DNA of 25,000 nt from Stramonita haemastoma (Eukaryota > Mollusca > Gastropoda > Neogastropoda > Muricidae): positions 18,882,369 through 18,907,368 of the forward strand of contig CM060320.1 in NCBI GenBank assembly GCA_030674155.1, read 5' to 3'. Position 1 is the first letter of the stretch. The number at the start of each line of letters is the position of its first letter. The notes beneath the pieces were generated by a model. That model was given only the letters and a program-made list of their open reading frames with translations, ran no database searches and had not been told where the DNA came from. This document shows, piece after piece, positions 1-9,940 of this stretch. The position numbers and the translations under genes are program-made.

Positions 1-275
1 ACCTCCACTGCCTTGCAGCCATACCCGCTCATAGAAGAGGCTTTGGAAGTCAACCCAAAGGGAAAATCGGGAGTCGGAGTCCCTCAAGCAGTCCGAGGTT
101 GTATACAGCAACGTTCTGGCAACTCCTGCGACGGCACTGGAGCCATGTGTGTTGGTGATTGCCTTCCCAATGGACCATTCTAGCGACATGGAGGGGGGGG
201 AGGTAGCCTGCTACATGGGAAACAGCTTACCCTCCATACTTACTTACCCAGGATTTGTGCTCTGGAGAGCCTGCT

Positions 276-276
<1 letters not shown>
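1..276. other. Unidentified sequence left of the LINE
   Basis: I do not recognise this stretch. Plus-strand frame 1 is open from the window edge to a TAG at about position 178, which gives about 59 codons rich in Gly, Cys and Pro. That could be the end of a truncated coding fragment or chance. A run of eight G occurs near 191-199. The motif ACGTTCTGGCAACTCC at about 111 resembles the unit of the degenerate minisatellite at 12865-13110. No start codon, splice signal or known motif can be assigned with confidence. Confidence 0.3.

Positions 277-353
<77 letters not shown>
277..353 (-). repeat. (ATT)n 3' tail of the LINE
   Basis: About 25 units of TAA on the plus strand, ATT on the minus strand. 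It abuts the LINE 3' UTR in the correct orientation. It is therefore best read as the element's own terminal repeat, expanded after insertion, and not as an independent microsatellite. Confidence 0.85.
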
Positions 354-354
<1 letters not shown>

Positions 355-363
355 ATGGAATTT

Positions 364-377
364 ATATAGCGCTATAT
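364..377. repeat. Perfect 14-bp palindrome in the LINE 3' end
   Basis: ATATAGCGCTATAT reads the same on both strands and lies 10 bp from the ATT tail. On the LINE RNA it could form a short self-complementary element close to where its own RT starts copying. A second CG-centred motif, AAGCGCTT, follows at about 397. Confidence 0.7.
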
Positions 378-465
378 CTTGTAAAAACAAATCAAAGCGC
401 TTGCACTCGACCCTCACAACAAACAAGCAACCAATGACAATGAATAATTCTAGCAAATTCGAAAG

Positions 466-469
466 CACA

Positions 470-548
<79 letters not shown>
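466..548. repeat. (AC)n microsatellite inside the LINE 3' UTR
   Basis: About 40 AC units with one T interruption near 523. It sits between the RT stop at 639 and the ATT tail, so it is either a template feature of the LINE or a later expansion inside it. Confidence 0.9.
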
Positions 549-638
549 TTATAGAGGCTATAAATTTAGGCAGGGTGAAGGGAATTTCAAATGTTGAAGG
601 CAGGGACAAATAGGAAATGAAAACAGAAGGCAAAAATC

Positions 639-1862
639 TTAGGTTTGAAACAAGTGTGTCTTGAGGTTGGATTTAAAAGTGTCATATGTAGGCTTTTGCC
701 GAAGGGAGAGAGGGAGGTCATTCCAGATTGATGGACCAGAAATAGAGAAAGAGCGGCGGCCAACGGTTGATAGGTTGAATTTAGGTATTTTTAAGGATAA
801 GGTATCTGCAGCCGAGCGGAGGGAACGAGAAGGTGTGTACACGTGAAGACATTCACAGAGGTAAGAGGGTGCTGTTTTGTGGAGACATTTATAACAGAGA
901 GTACTGATCTTATAGTTTACTCTCTGTGGCACAGGCAGCCAGTGGAGAGATTGCAAGAGAGGAGTAATGTGCTCAGATTTTTTCTTTCTGAGGACCAGTC
1001 GAGCTGCGGAGTTTTGTATACGTTGAAGGGAGTGGATAGATGGTGCTGGCAGACCAGCCAAAAGAGAATTGCAATAGTCCAGACGTGAAAGAATAAGAGA
1101 AGTGACTAGTTTGGATGTTGCATCAGTGGACAAGTACTTTCGAATTGCACTAATACGCCGTAGTTGATAGAAGCATGACTGACAGGTCTGGGTGATGAAT
1201 TTTTGCATGGAGAGTGTGTTGTCAATAACGACTCCTAGATACTTTACAGCACTGGATAGAGGGACTGACGTATTGCCGAATTCTATTGAAGTTGTTGTGA
1301 TAAAAGACAGTTTGTGTTTGGTCCCTACAAGCATGGATTCGGTTTTATCTGCGTTTAATTGTAATTTGTTCTGTATCATCCAGTTTTGGATATCTTGAAG
1401 GCAGTTGGACATGTTTGTCAAGAGAGAAGGCAGATTTTCAGGTGTATCACTGCTTATAATCTGAGAGTCGTCTGCATAAAAGTGATGGTTGATCTGATGA
1501 CGGTTAATAACATGTGACAGGGGAGCAGTATAGAGAGTAAAGAGAACAGGGCCTAGAACAGATCCTTGAGGGACTCCGCATTCTAGTTTGGTTGGTGTGG
1601 AATGAATCTTGTTTACTGCCACAGTTTGGAATCGGTTTGTCAGGTACAAACTAAACCAGGTGAGGGCAGTGCCTTTAATACCGAAAGTGTTTTGGAGACG
1701 GGAGAGAAGAATTGAATGGTCAATAGTGTCAAATGCTGCAGATAAGTCGAGGAGAGTGAGAAGGGAGATTTTCCCTGAGTCAGAAGCATGTAGAAGCGTG
1801 TTTAAAGTGTGGACTAGGGTGGTTTCGGTGCTGTGGTTGATGCGGTAGGCAGACTGGAACGG
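639..1862 (-). pseudogene. LINE reverse transcriptase, C-terminal two-thirds
   Basis: This frame stays open from the frameshift near 1862 to the stop at 639. The true reading has no ATG start because it continues from the upstream RT frame. Motifs run in order. QSAYR is at the start. SAAFDTIDH (RT motif A, first catalytic Asp) follows. GVPQGSVLGP (motif B) comes next. YADD at 1467-1478 carries the two catalytic Asp of motif C. LNADKTE and KYLGVVID are motifs D and E. Downstream are the thumb-like SRLDYCNSLL and SLHWLPVPQRV blocks and the terminal LKTHLF typical of CR1/L2-type elements. The protein would copy LINE RNA into DNA at the nicked target. All catalytic residues are intact in this frame, so the break looks young or artefactual. 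Confidence 0.85.
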
Positions 1863-2107
1863 GGGAGGAGACTATTGGAATGGAGATGGCTGTTGAGTTG
1901 TTTCAGAACAACTTTTTCAAGGACTTTAGAGATAAAAGGCAGATTGGAAACAGGTCTATAGTTCTTCAGAGTGTTAGGGTCAAGGTCGTGCTTTTTGAGT
2001 AGAGGTGTAACTATTGCAGTTTTGAGAGCTGGTGGAAAAATCCCTGAAAGAAGAGATGAGTTTACAATTTTCGTGATGGTGGGTATAAGCTGTACCAAGA
2101 TAAACAC
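1863..2107 (-). pseudogene. LINE reverse transcriptase, N-terminal fragment
   Basis: This fragment encodes the finger region of the same RT. The block GIFPPALKTAIVTPLLKK is followed by KNYRPVSNLPFISKVLEKVV (RT motif 1). The frame reads correctly to Ser-Asn-Ser-Leu-Leu-Pro and then leaves the RT frame within the G run at 1861-1865, which is a C run on the coding strand. Inserting or deleting one base there joins it to the downstream frame. A TAG stands directly upstream at 2108-2110, and recognisable homology also ends there, so I place the 5' truncation point at about 2105. Confidence 0.75.
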
Positions 2108-2289
2108 CTACAACGCAACTCCATAGTCTTACGGGACTGAAGGATGCCTGTCTTTGTAACATTGCGGTGAAATGGTGGGAAAATGGCAACAGGTATAACC
2201 TCCCGCAGACCTCAGAGCTGTGTTTCTGACATGACATAGGACTCATTCTCACCGATGCTGTTACGACTATTGTTCTGTCCACAGTTCAC
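2108..2289. other. Spacer between LINE and repeat R1
   Basis: Low-repeat sequence with no recognisable gene. Weak similarity to the stretch left of R2 (about 4420-4520), including the motif CTGTCCA, suggests that the R family may extend a little further left than annotated. Confidence 0.35.
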
Positions 2290-3350
2290 TGTTCACTGTA
2301 CAGAACCGTCGCTGCCATCACAGCAGCGTTAAATAAGTCACTAAAATGAAGATTGCTAGCATGGCATGACCATGGGGTGAAAAGTTCTGTCAGGGGCTGT
2401 CAGCTTTGTCTGCAGGGGATTAATGACCTATGACCCCAGACTTCCTCCTGTTTCTAGACATGAACAAGGAGGAGAGAACTGATTATCAATACTTTCAAAG
2501 AGAACACCAAAATCACAGACTTTCTTTCTGAAGGTCCAAGATAATCTTTCTCTCTTCCGCGAATTTCAGAAGTATTTCTTCAATTCAAAATCCAGATGTT
2601 TTCTTTGAGTTAATAAATTTCCCCTTCAAGTCTTTCACCATTTTACTTAAACTGTACTATTGTAAAAAAAAACAAACAAACAAACAAACAAACAAAAAAC
2701 GGTCAATGTGCTTCCATTTCAAGTTCTACGTCTCGTAGTTCAGTACTGCTGTTGTACTTCGAGTTTAAAAAAAAAGAAGAAAAAAAGTCACAGTCAGATA
2801 GTCAGAATGAGTATAACCAAGACATCACAGACGATAACAAAAAAAGAAAAGAAATGCTATATAAATAATGTAGACCTCCTTAATTGAGAGGAGCTGATAC
2901 AAGAGGGCAAGAAGCGACAGACCTGATGTAAACAATCCTACACAGCAGAGAAAGGGGGGAGGGGGACAGAGGATTAATTGCTCCATCAGAGTAGCATGCC
3001 AGTCCTTTTTTTAATCGTCTGGATGTTGGCCAAGACAGCTATCTTCAGACATACTTGGAAAATGAGCAGGACTATAGTACAGTAAGGAGGCTGGCAGTTT
3101 TTTGGGGCATGGTTTAAAAAAAAAGGATACTTACTGGGCCGAGTGCGTAACTTAATGGCATTGCTTTTAGCAGTCTAATTTGTCGCCTTGCGTCTACAGG
3201 CATCTTGGATAAAGACAACAGAGCGGCCTGTTACCCATCGGGTGTGACTGACTGGCGACAGATTAAGGCAATAGTGATAACGAATTTGAAAAAAAAAAAA
3301 TGTACGTCATTATGTTATCATGATCACCACTTTTCTATCACCGTTATAAT
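2290..3350 (+). repeat. Long dispersed repeat R, copy R1
   Basis: One of three diverged copies of a non-coding unit in this window. Shared landmarks in order are: ATGACCTATGACCCC near 2425; a block starting CCATTTCAAGTTCTACGTC near 2713; ATTAATTGCTCCATCAGAGTA near 2972; the long block AATCGTCTGGATGTTGGCCAAGACAGCTATCTTCAGACATACT from 3013; and an end block with ACGTCATTATGTTATC near 3304. R1 lacks the segment carrying the paired TGACGTCA sites found in R2 and R3, and it has its own AAAC repeat at about 2670-2695. No long open frame is shared between copies, so this is probably a non-autonomous element, old duplication or complex satellite. Confidence 0.75.
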
Positions 3351-3860
3351 TTGAGTACTACTACATCATTGACGAAATGACTTTGATGCCCATACAATGT
3401 AATAATGAAGCCCACATCATGTCATAATGATACCCACACAGCGTCATAATGATACCCACATAATGCCATAATAATGTCTGCACAGTCATCATAATGATGC
3501 CCACACAGTGTTATGATGATACTCACACAATGTCATAATTATGCCCACACACAATCGTCATGCCGATGCTCACACAATATCATTATGATACCCACACAAT
3601 GCCATAATGATGCCTACACAATTGTCATAATGGTGCCCACTTAATATCATAATGATGCCCACACAATGTCAAAATGATGCCCACGAAAAATCACACTAAT
3701 GCCAAGGAATCAAGCGATGGTGTCCGTGCGCTATCTTAGTGATGATCCTGGAAAGTGGCACTCAGGTCCATGATATATCAATGATATATTATACAAATTT
3801 AAATGATACCCATACAATGACGATAATGCCAATACTAAAACACTTAGATCTGACATCATT
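3351..3860 (+). repeat. Degenerate 22-bp minisatellite (ATAATGATGCCCACACAATGTC-type)
   Basis: Units built around GTCATAATGATRCCCACACA recur about every 22 bp from about 3370 to 3690, for example at 3424 and 3446. They decay to about 3860, where a palindromic ATGATATATCAATGATATAT segment occurs. The same unit type recurs at 8340-8515 and as two or three units inside R2 and R3. Confidence 0.8.
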
Positions 3861-3914
3861 GTTATGCCTTTAATATTATTAGTTGTTGAATAAATCCAGC
3901 AAACCATTGGTCCC

Positions 3915-4181
3915 TACGAAAATCTTCTATCAATCGCAAAGAAGCGTAAACTTAAATCGTAGGGGCATGTCATAAGATCAAAAGGACTAGAAAAAACAAT
4001 ACTGCAAGACACTGTCCAAGGAGGAAGAAAAAGAGTCAGACCAAAGAAGAGATAGGGGGACAACATCAGTGAATTGACAGGCCTATAACTCAACAAAACC
4101 CTGAGAAAGGCAGAACAGAGAGTGGAATGGAGGAAGCTGGTTGTCAAATCTTCATGGGTGCCCCCATGGTCGCCAGACTAA
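3915..4181 (+). pseudogene. LINE C-terminal relic with in-frame stops
   Basis: One frame reads Ser-Ile-Ala-Lys-Lys-Arg-Lys-Leu-Lys, then GHVIRSKGLEKTILQ, GGRKRVRPKKR, and ends with LRKAERRVEWRKLV and a Val-Pro-Pro block before TAA at 4179. This pattern (K-L-x-W/F/Y-G-H-V, then an Arg/Lys-rich Gly-Arg stretch, then W-R-x-L-V) is the usual end of many endonuclease-RT LINEs. Stops at 3960 (where the family has an aromatic residue), 4053 (where Trp is usual) and 4086 show decay by substitution without frameshift. Only the last 90 or so residues are present. A GATA array starts directly after the stop. Confidence 0.75.
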
Positions 4182-4370
<189 letters not shown>

Positions 4371-4671
4371 AACATGGCATTTATTAAACAAATATAATGT
4401 CACTTATCCCCAGAAGATGGCGTCATTGCTACTCCTTTAATAGTTTTTCGCTGTCCAATATATCTGGTCAAACGCTGCGGTTTCTGAAACAACAACACAA
4501 CCTGCTTCTACTGCTGACTTCAAGAGAGGACTTTGCTAGAACTGCAGCACTGCAAGAAGCCAGTAAAAGGAAGAATGTCAGGATGGCGTGACCGTGGAGA
4601 GAGAAGACAATGACGTGTGCTGTGCTGTCAGGGCCACGTGGCTTGGTCTGCTGGAAAGTGATGACCTATGA

Positions 4672-4699
4672 CCCCCCCCCTTCCCCCCCCCCCCCCCCA
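4672..4699. repeat. Poly-C run
   Basis: About 26 C interrupted by two T. It replaces the ACCCC(C)AGA junction of the other R copies, so it is an expansion private to R2. The G-rich complement could form a quadruplex. Confidence 0.9.
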
Positions 4700-4759
4700 C
4701 TTCCTGTTGCTGCTGTAGTCTGGCACCAGAATGGAATTTATTATTCAGATTTTTTTTGA

Positions 4760-4810
4760 TGACGTCATACTAAATTGATGATGACGTCATAGAAGGTGAT
4801 AATGATGTCA
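4760..4810. promoter_or_regulatory. Two perfect CRE-type palindromes and a third degenerate one (R2)
   Basis: TGACGTCA occurs at 4760-4767 and 4782-4789, exactly 22 bp apart, with TGATGTCA at 4803-4810. TGACGTCA is the consensus CREB/ATF site. The spacing equals the 22-bp minisatellite period, so the sites may simply be repeat units. No evidence of promoter use is visible. Confidence 0.5.
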
Positions 4811-5542
4811 ACAGTATCAATGGGATCTTCAGTCCTGCAAGTTTCCTGCTTGAAATTCTGCTGAATGAATCCTGCTCTTTTCTGTTGTTGTTTTCTCATT
4901 CTTCGGCTAGAGGTCCAAGGTTTACCAATGGTCAGATTTTTAGGAATGTTGCTCTTTTTGTCCACAATTCAAGTAAACCACATTCCAACTTTGGGGAATA
5001 GTTTTCTTTTTAAACTAGAGGCGCCTTCTATCTCAAGAAGGAATCAATATTTACTCAGAAATTCATTAAATACTGTAATTGGAAAATGTTACTTTCTAGA
5101 TTTTTAAAGAACTGAATCGCTGGTAAATCATTTTCAATATGATTGAATGTTGTAAGTGGATACCGACACTTGTCTTCCTCCACTACTACTTCCTCAATAA
5201 AGAATCAATATTTGTGAAGTGAAAATGAAAACCAAAACTTCAATCGACTTTTCTTTTTGTTCATCTCTGAGACAGAAATGTGCAAACTCTTTCTCTTGGG
5301 TAAATTACAGAAGCATTTCTTTGTTTCAACTTCAAACTATGTTCTTAAGGTTAATGTCTTTCCACTTCAGGTACTACGTTATTGAATCCATCAAATATTA
5401 TTGTCAAACTGTCTGTGCAATTAATTTTCCAGTTCCATGTCGTTGATTTCACTACAACTCTTGTAGTTTTGGATCGAAGATATGGTAATTGTCATTCTTA
5501 TATTGAGTTAGGGAGAACTGTACATACATTTGTATCAGATAA

Positions 5543-5700
<158 letters not shown>

Positions 5701-6160
5701 ATCATCAGCTTGGAGCAGCTGAAGTAGGATGCCAAGAAGTAGCAGACTGAAGTAAACAATCAATGAATCATATTCCGGACAGAAAGGGATGACAGGGGGA
5801 TTAATTGCGCCATCAGAGTAGCATGCCAGTCCTTTTTTAATCGTCTGGATGTTGGCCAAGACAGCTATCTTCAGACATACTTGGAAAATGAGCAGGACTA
5901 TAGTACAGTAAGGAGGCTGGCATTTTTAGGGCATGGTTAAAAAACACTTATTAAGTAGTGCGTACATCGATGTTATTTTTAAGCCATCACTTTGCCGCTT
6001 TCTTTCTAATGAACAGCTTCAGAAAGGGGCGGAGCTACTGGCTATTTGGAAGAGAAGTGACTAACGATAGTTTACGTCAAAACTGGTAACATATTTCGAA
6101 AGGAAACTATGTCATCATCTATTATTACTATCTTTCTATCAGTGTTTCATATTGAATACT

Positions 6161-6511
6161 CAGTTTTCCCAGCAGATTTCAAACATTTGCTGTCTTTGTT
6201 ATCTTGAACTACGTAGATTAAGTTCCATCCGATACTTTCTCACAGTTGAAGTTACTAAATATTTTGTTTGAACTTTAATGTTAATGCAGAACTTGTAAAT
6301 AAACAAAATGCCATTCTTGTCTCTTTTTTCCTTCAAAACCCCCCAGAGTCTTTAAGTAAACGTTAAAGTTTTACAGAATCTGCCATCAATGTTTCATTGA
6401 GTCTGTCCTTTTCCTTCTCCTTAATTTGCGGGTACAAAAGCTCGAATATAGAAAAAAAATGTACTGAATAAAGATGTTACAAGATGTGGCAAACTTAGGG
6501 GCCGTGAGCAA
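6161..6511. other. No gene seen
   Basis: AT-rich, low-repeat sequence between R2 and a LINE relic. Only short frames occur, without recognisable motifs. Confidence 0.5.
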
Positions 6512-6720
6512 ATGAAACTGAATGATTTGAATGAATGCCATGTGAGAGACAGAGCAAGACAGATTGTAAGTGATGGTACTCATGTGCTAGCAAAATACTT
6601 CGAACTCCTTTTCGAAAGCGCTACAGGGCACCCAGATTTAAAACTCTGCACTATAAAAATAGTTTTATTCCCAGTTCTGCTTTACTGCTTAACAAGTGTA
6701 TAGTAATAAATCTGAACTGA
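6512..6720 (+). pseudogene. LINE extreme C-terminal relic, frameshifted
   Basis: The first frame reads RARQIVSDGTHVLAKYFELL up to about 6610. The adjacent frame then continues with [18 protein letters not shown] and SSALLLNK, ending at TGA 6718. Together this matches the usual last part of many metazoan LINE RT proteins (Ala-x-x-Ile-x-x-D-x-x-H-x-L, F-x-L-L-P-S-G, R-Y-R-x-P-x-x-K-T, K-N-S-F-I-P, L-L-N). The frame change falls at about 6607-6618, where the Pro-Ser-Gly of the family is also lost. A GA microsatellite begins within 10 bp of the stop. This is a different LINE lineage from the one at 277-2107. Confidence 0.6.
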
Positions 6721-6727
6721 CTCAAAT

Positions 6728-7064
<337 letters not shown>

Positions 7065-7109
7065 AATGATTTAATGTATAGGCCTTGGCCCTTTACAAGC
7101 AGATGAACA

Positions 7110-7265
7110 TAACATGTCGTAATTACAACATCAAACAAAACATGTAATTGTGTAATCACAGCGTTAAAGAAATCAAGACATATTCTGTAATCACAACATT
7201 TAACAAAACCCGATATTCTGTACTTACAACATTAAACAAAACCCAATAATCCGTAATTACAACAT
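7110..7265. repeat. 33-35-bp minisatellite (ATTACAACATTAAACAAAACCC-type)
   Basis: The ACAACA-type core occurs at 7125, 7158, 7193, 7225 and 7259, giving a 32-35 bp period and about five units. It lies just downstream of the minus-strand LINE relic at 7257-7454 and may be that element's 3' UTR or tail repeat. Confidence 0.7.
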
Positions 7266-7450
7266 TAAGCTCTGTTTTCTAATGTTAAGTGCTTTGTGGA
7301 CAAAAGTGGCAACTTTCATCACAATAGTTCTGTTTTCATTAGACATTAATAATGAATATTTAAACATACATGGATGTCTGTAATATTTGCTAGGGATCAG
7401 TTCTGTTCTGAGGTCATTGTACTTTGGGCACTGAAGCAAAAAGTGTACCT

Positions 7451-7454
<4 letters not shown>
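7257..7454 (-). pseudogene. LINE C-terminal zinc-binding-type relic
   Basis: The minus-strand frame encodes EVHFLLQCPKYNDLRTELI, then a Tyr-Tyr-Arg-His-Pro stretch, MFKYSLLMSN and a helical end before the stop at 7257. The His-x3-Cys with following Pro-x-Tyr-x-x-Leu-Arg is the second half of the CCHC-like zinc motif seen at the C-terminus of many LINE RT proteins. The first Cys pair should lie just upstream. Instead the frame runs into a TC/GA array, so the array replaced or displaced the rest of the gene. About 65 residues remain. Confidence 0.65.
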
Positions 7455-7733
<279 letters not shown>

Positions 7734-7734
<1 letters not shown>

Positions 7735-8339
7735 GGGGGGATAATGGGCTGGAATTGGAAGAGCCAGTGGCGGAGGCAGGGGGGGGGGGAAGGGGATACA
7801 AACCTCAAAGGAAAAGGGATGGGACATTTGAAGTAAAGAAAAGGCTACATTTTATTATTTCAAACTGTGGTCATTTCTTTTAATACCAGAGAGTATTACA
7901 TGAATTGATATTTGTCTTATGATACAACGTGTTATAATATCTTTTATTCATGTCATAAAAATGTGTATGTGTGTGTGTGCGCGCGCGCGCGCGCGTGCAG
8001 GCTGTATGGGAGTGTGTGTATGCGCGTGCATAATAGTGCACGCATGATTGCATGTGATTTTACACCGGTAAATTTATAACTTGATGTTTGAGTGTGTGTT
8101 TTTTTTTTTACCTTGTGATGTGCACGTACTAATGTTCCAATACTGTATTATGGTATTTTTCTGTGATGTATGTTTTTCTGTTTACTTTTTAATTTTATGT
8201 ATGGCTTGTAGCACACGTAAATGTCTCCATTTATGAGACAATCAAGTGTATGAACTGAATCAAATTGAATTGTATTAATTGTGTTTGTAAGAGCTCAGAG
8301 CTGTCATGAGAGAGATAAGGCGTACCAGAATAATTTACC
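7734..8339. other. No gene; contains a Z-DNA-prone GT/GC run
   Basis: Mostly AT-rich sequence. G runs occur at 7733-7740 and 7780-7789. At 7962-7998 a GT run passes into about ten GC units, and alternating purine-pyrimidine sequence continues in pieces to about 8045. No coding signal is visible. Confidence 0.55.
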
Positions 8340-8515
8340 CCTGCACTTTATACAGTGCAACCATAATGCTCATACAAAATCACAATGATGTCATACAATA
8401 TGATAATGAAGCCCATACAAATTCACGTGATGTCATAGAAGTCATACAATTATTATGACAATTTTACCCATTCAAAGTTACAATGATGTCACACAACGTG
8501 ACAATAATGCACGAA
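8340..8515 (+). repeat. Degenerate 22-bp-type repeats, second site
   Basis: Units such as ACAATGATGTCATACAA and GATAATGAAGCCCATACAA match the vocabulary of 3351-3700 and of the CRE-bearing segments in R2 and R3. About six degenerate units end next to the SINE-B piece at 8536. Confidence 0.6.
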
Positions 8516-8535
8516 GTTTGCGCAGAAGCGAAGAA

Positions 8536-8765
8536 AGTCCTTCGGATGATACTATAAATGTGTGAACAGATGTCCAGAGAACAAACGCCCGCAGAACATT
8601 TTACACACTCGTTAAAACATGCTCTGCCTTTCAAAAGAGTAGGCCATATGTGCCGGCGGGAATGGATGACAACATTTACAAAACTGCATGCACAAGGAGA
8701 CTCGATACGAAAAGCACACAATTTCTTTGTACATTATCATCAAAATAAAAGAATAAAGAATTAAC
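8536..8765 (+). mobile_element. SINE-B copy, 5' part missing
   Basis: It begins in the shared SINE middle domain (GTCCTTCGGATGATACTATAAA). It continues through CGCAGAACATTTTACACA, the AAGAGTAGGCCATATGTGCCGGCGGGA block and GATGACAACATTTACAAAACTGCATGCACA, and ends with ATCAAAATAAAAGAATAAAG. It aligns along its length with 12147-12394. The 5' tRNA head is absent. The element would depend on a LINE for movement and encodes nothing. Confidence 0.7.
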
Positions 8766-8795
8766 ATAAGAATAGTTCTGCTGTTTGTTATGTGG

Positions 8796-9205
8796 TTGGT
8801 ATATCGGTGGTCTAGAAGTAACACACCTACATAGCAAGCAAAAAGTATGGTTCGATACCCGCTTTTGCCCAAACTTTTCCCCACTCACAAGACCTGGAGC
8901 CGAGGTCTGTGCACTAGTCTTTCACATTTTGTAAAAAAGAGCCACTTTCACAGAGAAACAAATACACGTGCAAATATGATAGATAGCACAGCTCCTTTTT
9001 TTTCTTAAAAAAGTCTTTTGTTTCGAGGACAATGGAATAAGCACACTTTTATTTCGAGGATAATGGATTAAGCACTCGTGTGCTTTTTTTTTTATTGCTA
9101 GTCCCCTTGTGTATGCACTTTTGACAATTTCGTCATCCGTTCCCACCTATGGCGATGTGCTCTCTTCAGGGAGAGTTGTCCGAATTTCACGCAGAGAAAT
9201 GAGAC
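8796..9205 (+). mobile_element. SINE-A copy, interrupted by an antisense SINE-B
   Basis: The tRNA-like head has box A TGGTCTAGAAGT at 8808-8819 and box B GGTTCGATACC at 8849-8859. The body continues with GTGCACTAGTCTTTCAC, AGAGCCACTTTCACAGAGAAACAAATACA and then breaks near 8980. It resumes near 9150 with TGGCGATGTGCTCTC and CGAATTTCACGCAGAGAAATG. Compared with the intact copy at 11034-11426 it also lacks about 80 bp of middle domain. The end runs into an ACAAG array. Confidence 0.7.
8993..9149 (-). mobile_element. Antisense SINE-B 3' end nested in SINE-A
   Basis: On the minus strand it reads GGTGGGAACGGATGACGAAATTG, then CATACACAAGGGGACTAG, an A run, the hairpin AAGCAC-ACGA-GTGCTT (9070-9085) and ATTATCCTCGAAATAAAA. 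The last 35 bp or so are repeated in tandem (ATTGTCCTCGAAACAAAA). SINE-A sequence lies on both sides in the same orientation, so this piece inserted later. The exact edges are uncertain by about 10 bp. Confidence 0.65.
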
Positions 9206-9636
9206 AAGATTGGACAAGACAAGACAAGACAGGACATGACAGGACAGGACAAAATACAAGACAGGACAAGGCACGACAAGACACGACAAGACTCGACAAG
9301 ACACGACAAGACACGACAAGACACGACAAGACACGACAATTCAACATAATACAATACAAGACAGTACAATACAGTATGAGACAAGACAATACAAGACAAT
9401 GTGGGGCAATGAAATACAGTACAATCGAGTTGAATTCAGTCCAGTTCAACCCATACAATACAATACAATACAATACAACACAAACAACACAACAACACAA
9501 CACAACACAACACAACACAACACAACACAACACAACACAACACAACACAACACAACACAACACAACACAACACAACACAACAAAAACACAATACAATACA
9601 ATACAATACAATACAATACAATACAATACAATACTA
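9206..9636. repeat. Pentanucleotide array ACAAG, ACACG/ACAAG, ACAAT, ACAAC, ACAAT
   Basis: An uninterrupted 5-bp register with unit type changing in blocks: ACAAG and ACACG to about 9340, mixed ACAAT/ACAGT to 9480, pure ACAAC (CACAA) at about 9485-9582, then ACAAT to 9636. It starts at the SINE-A tail and ends at the left edge of R3. Confidence 0.95.
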
Positions 9637-9794
9637 CAGCAGAGGATCTTGCTATAACTGCAGCACTGTAAGAAGCCAATAAAAGGAAGAATGTCAGGAT
9701 GGCGTGACCGTGGAGAAAGAAGACAATGACGTATGCTGTGCTGTCCACTTGGCTTTGTCTGCTGAAAAGTGATGACCTATAACCCCCAGAGTTT

Positions 9795-9840
9795 CTGCTA
9801 CTGCTGCTGCTGCTGCTACTGCTGCTGCTGCTGCCTCTGC
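9795..9840. repeat. (CTG)n run in R3
   Basis: About 14 CTG units with CTA interruptions. R2 shows a short TTGCTGCTG at the matching position, so the array expanded from an existing seed in the R unit. Confidence 0.85.
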
Positions 9841-9889
9841 TCTGTAGTCCGGCACCAGAATGGGATTCATTCTTCAGCTTTTTTTCTGA

Positions 9890-9940
9890 TGACGTCATAC
9901 TTAATTGACGATGATGTCATACAAAGTTATAATGAAGTCA
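9890..9940. promoter_or_regulatory. CRE palindrome and two degenerate partners (R3)
   Basis: TGACGTCA at 9890-9897, TGATGTCA at 9912-9919 and TGAAGTCA at 9933-9940, spaced 22 and 21 bp exactly as in R2. Only the first site is perfect here, whereas R2 has two perfect sites. Confidence 0.45.

Larger units (their letters stand above)
277..2107 (-). mobile_element. 5'-truncated CR1/L2-like non-LTR retrotransposon (LINE)
   Basis: This minus-strand LINE copy retains most of the reverse transcriptase, the C-terminal region, the 3' UTR and an (ATT)n tail. The whole 5' part is missing, including the 5' UTR, any ORF1 and the endonuclease domain, as expected from incomplete target-primed reverse transcription. 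The tail is the ATT run at 277-353, and the 3' UTR spans 354-638. The coding part has one frameshift near 1861-1865, so the copy is dead unless that is an assembly error. The clade call rests on RT motif style (QSAYR, SAAFDTIDH, GVPQGSVLGP, YADD, KYLGVVID), the Leu-Lys-Thr-His-Leu-Phe C-terminus and the short-repeat tail instead of poly-A. No convincing target-site duplication is visible. Placement as CR1/L2 rather than another Jockey-group clade is an inference. Confidence 0.85.

Noticed and set aside
8796..8880. Possible tRNA gene (box A and box B present)
   Set aside because: No cloverleaf with paired acceptor arms could be made. The same head occurs at 11034 joined to a SINE body, so it is a SINE promoter.
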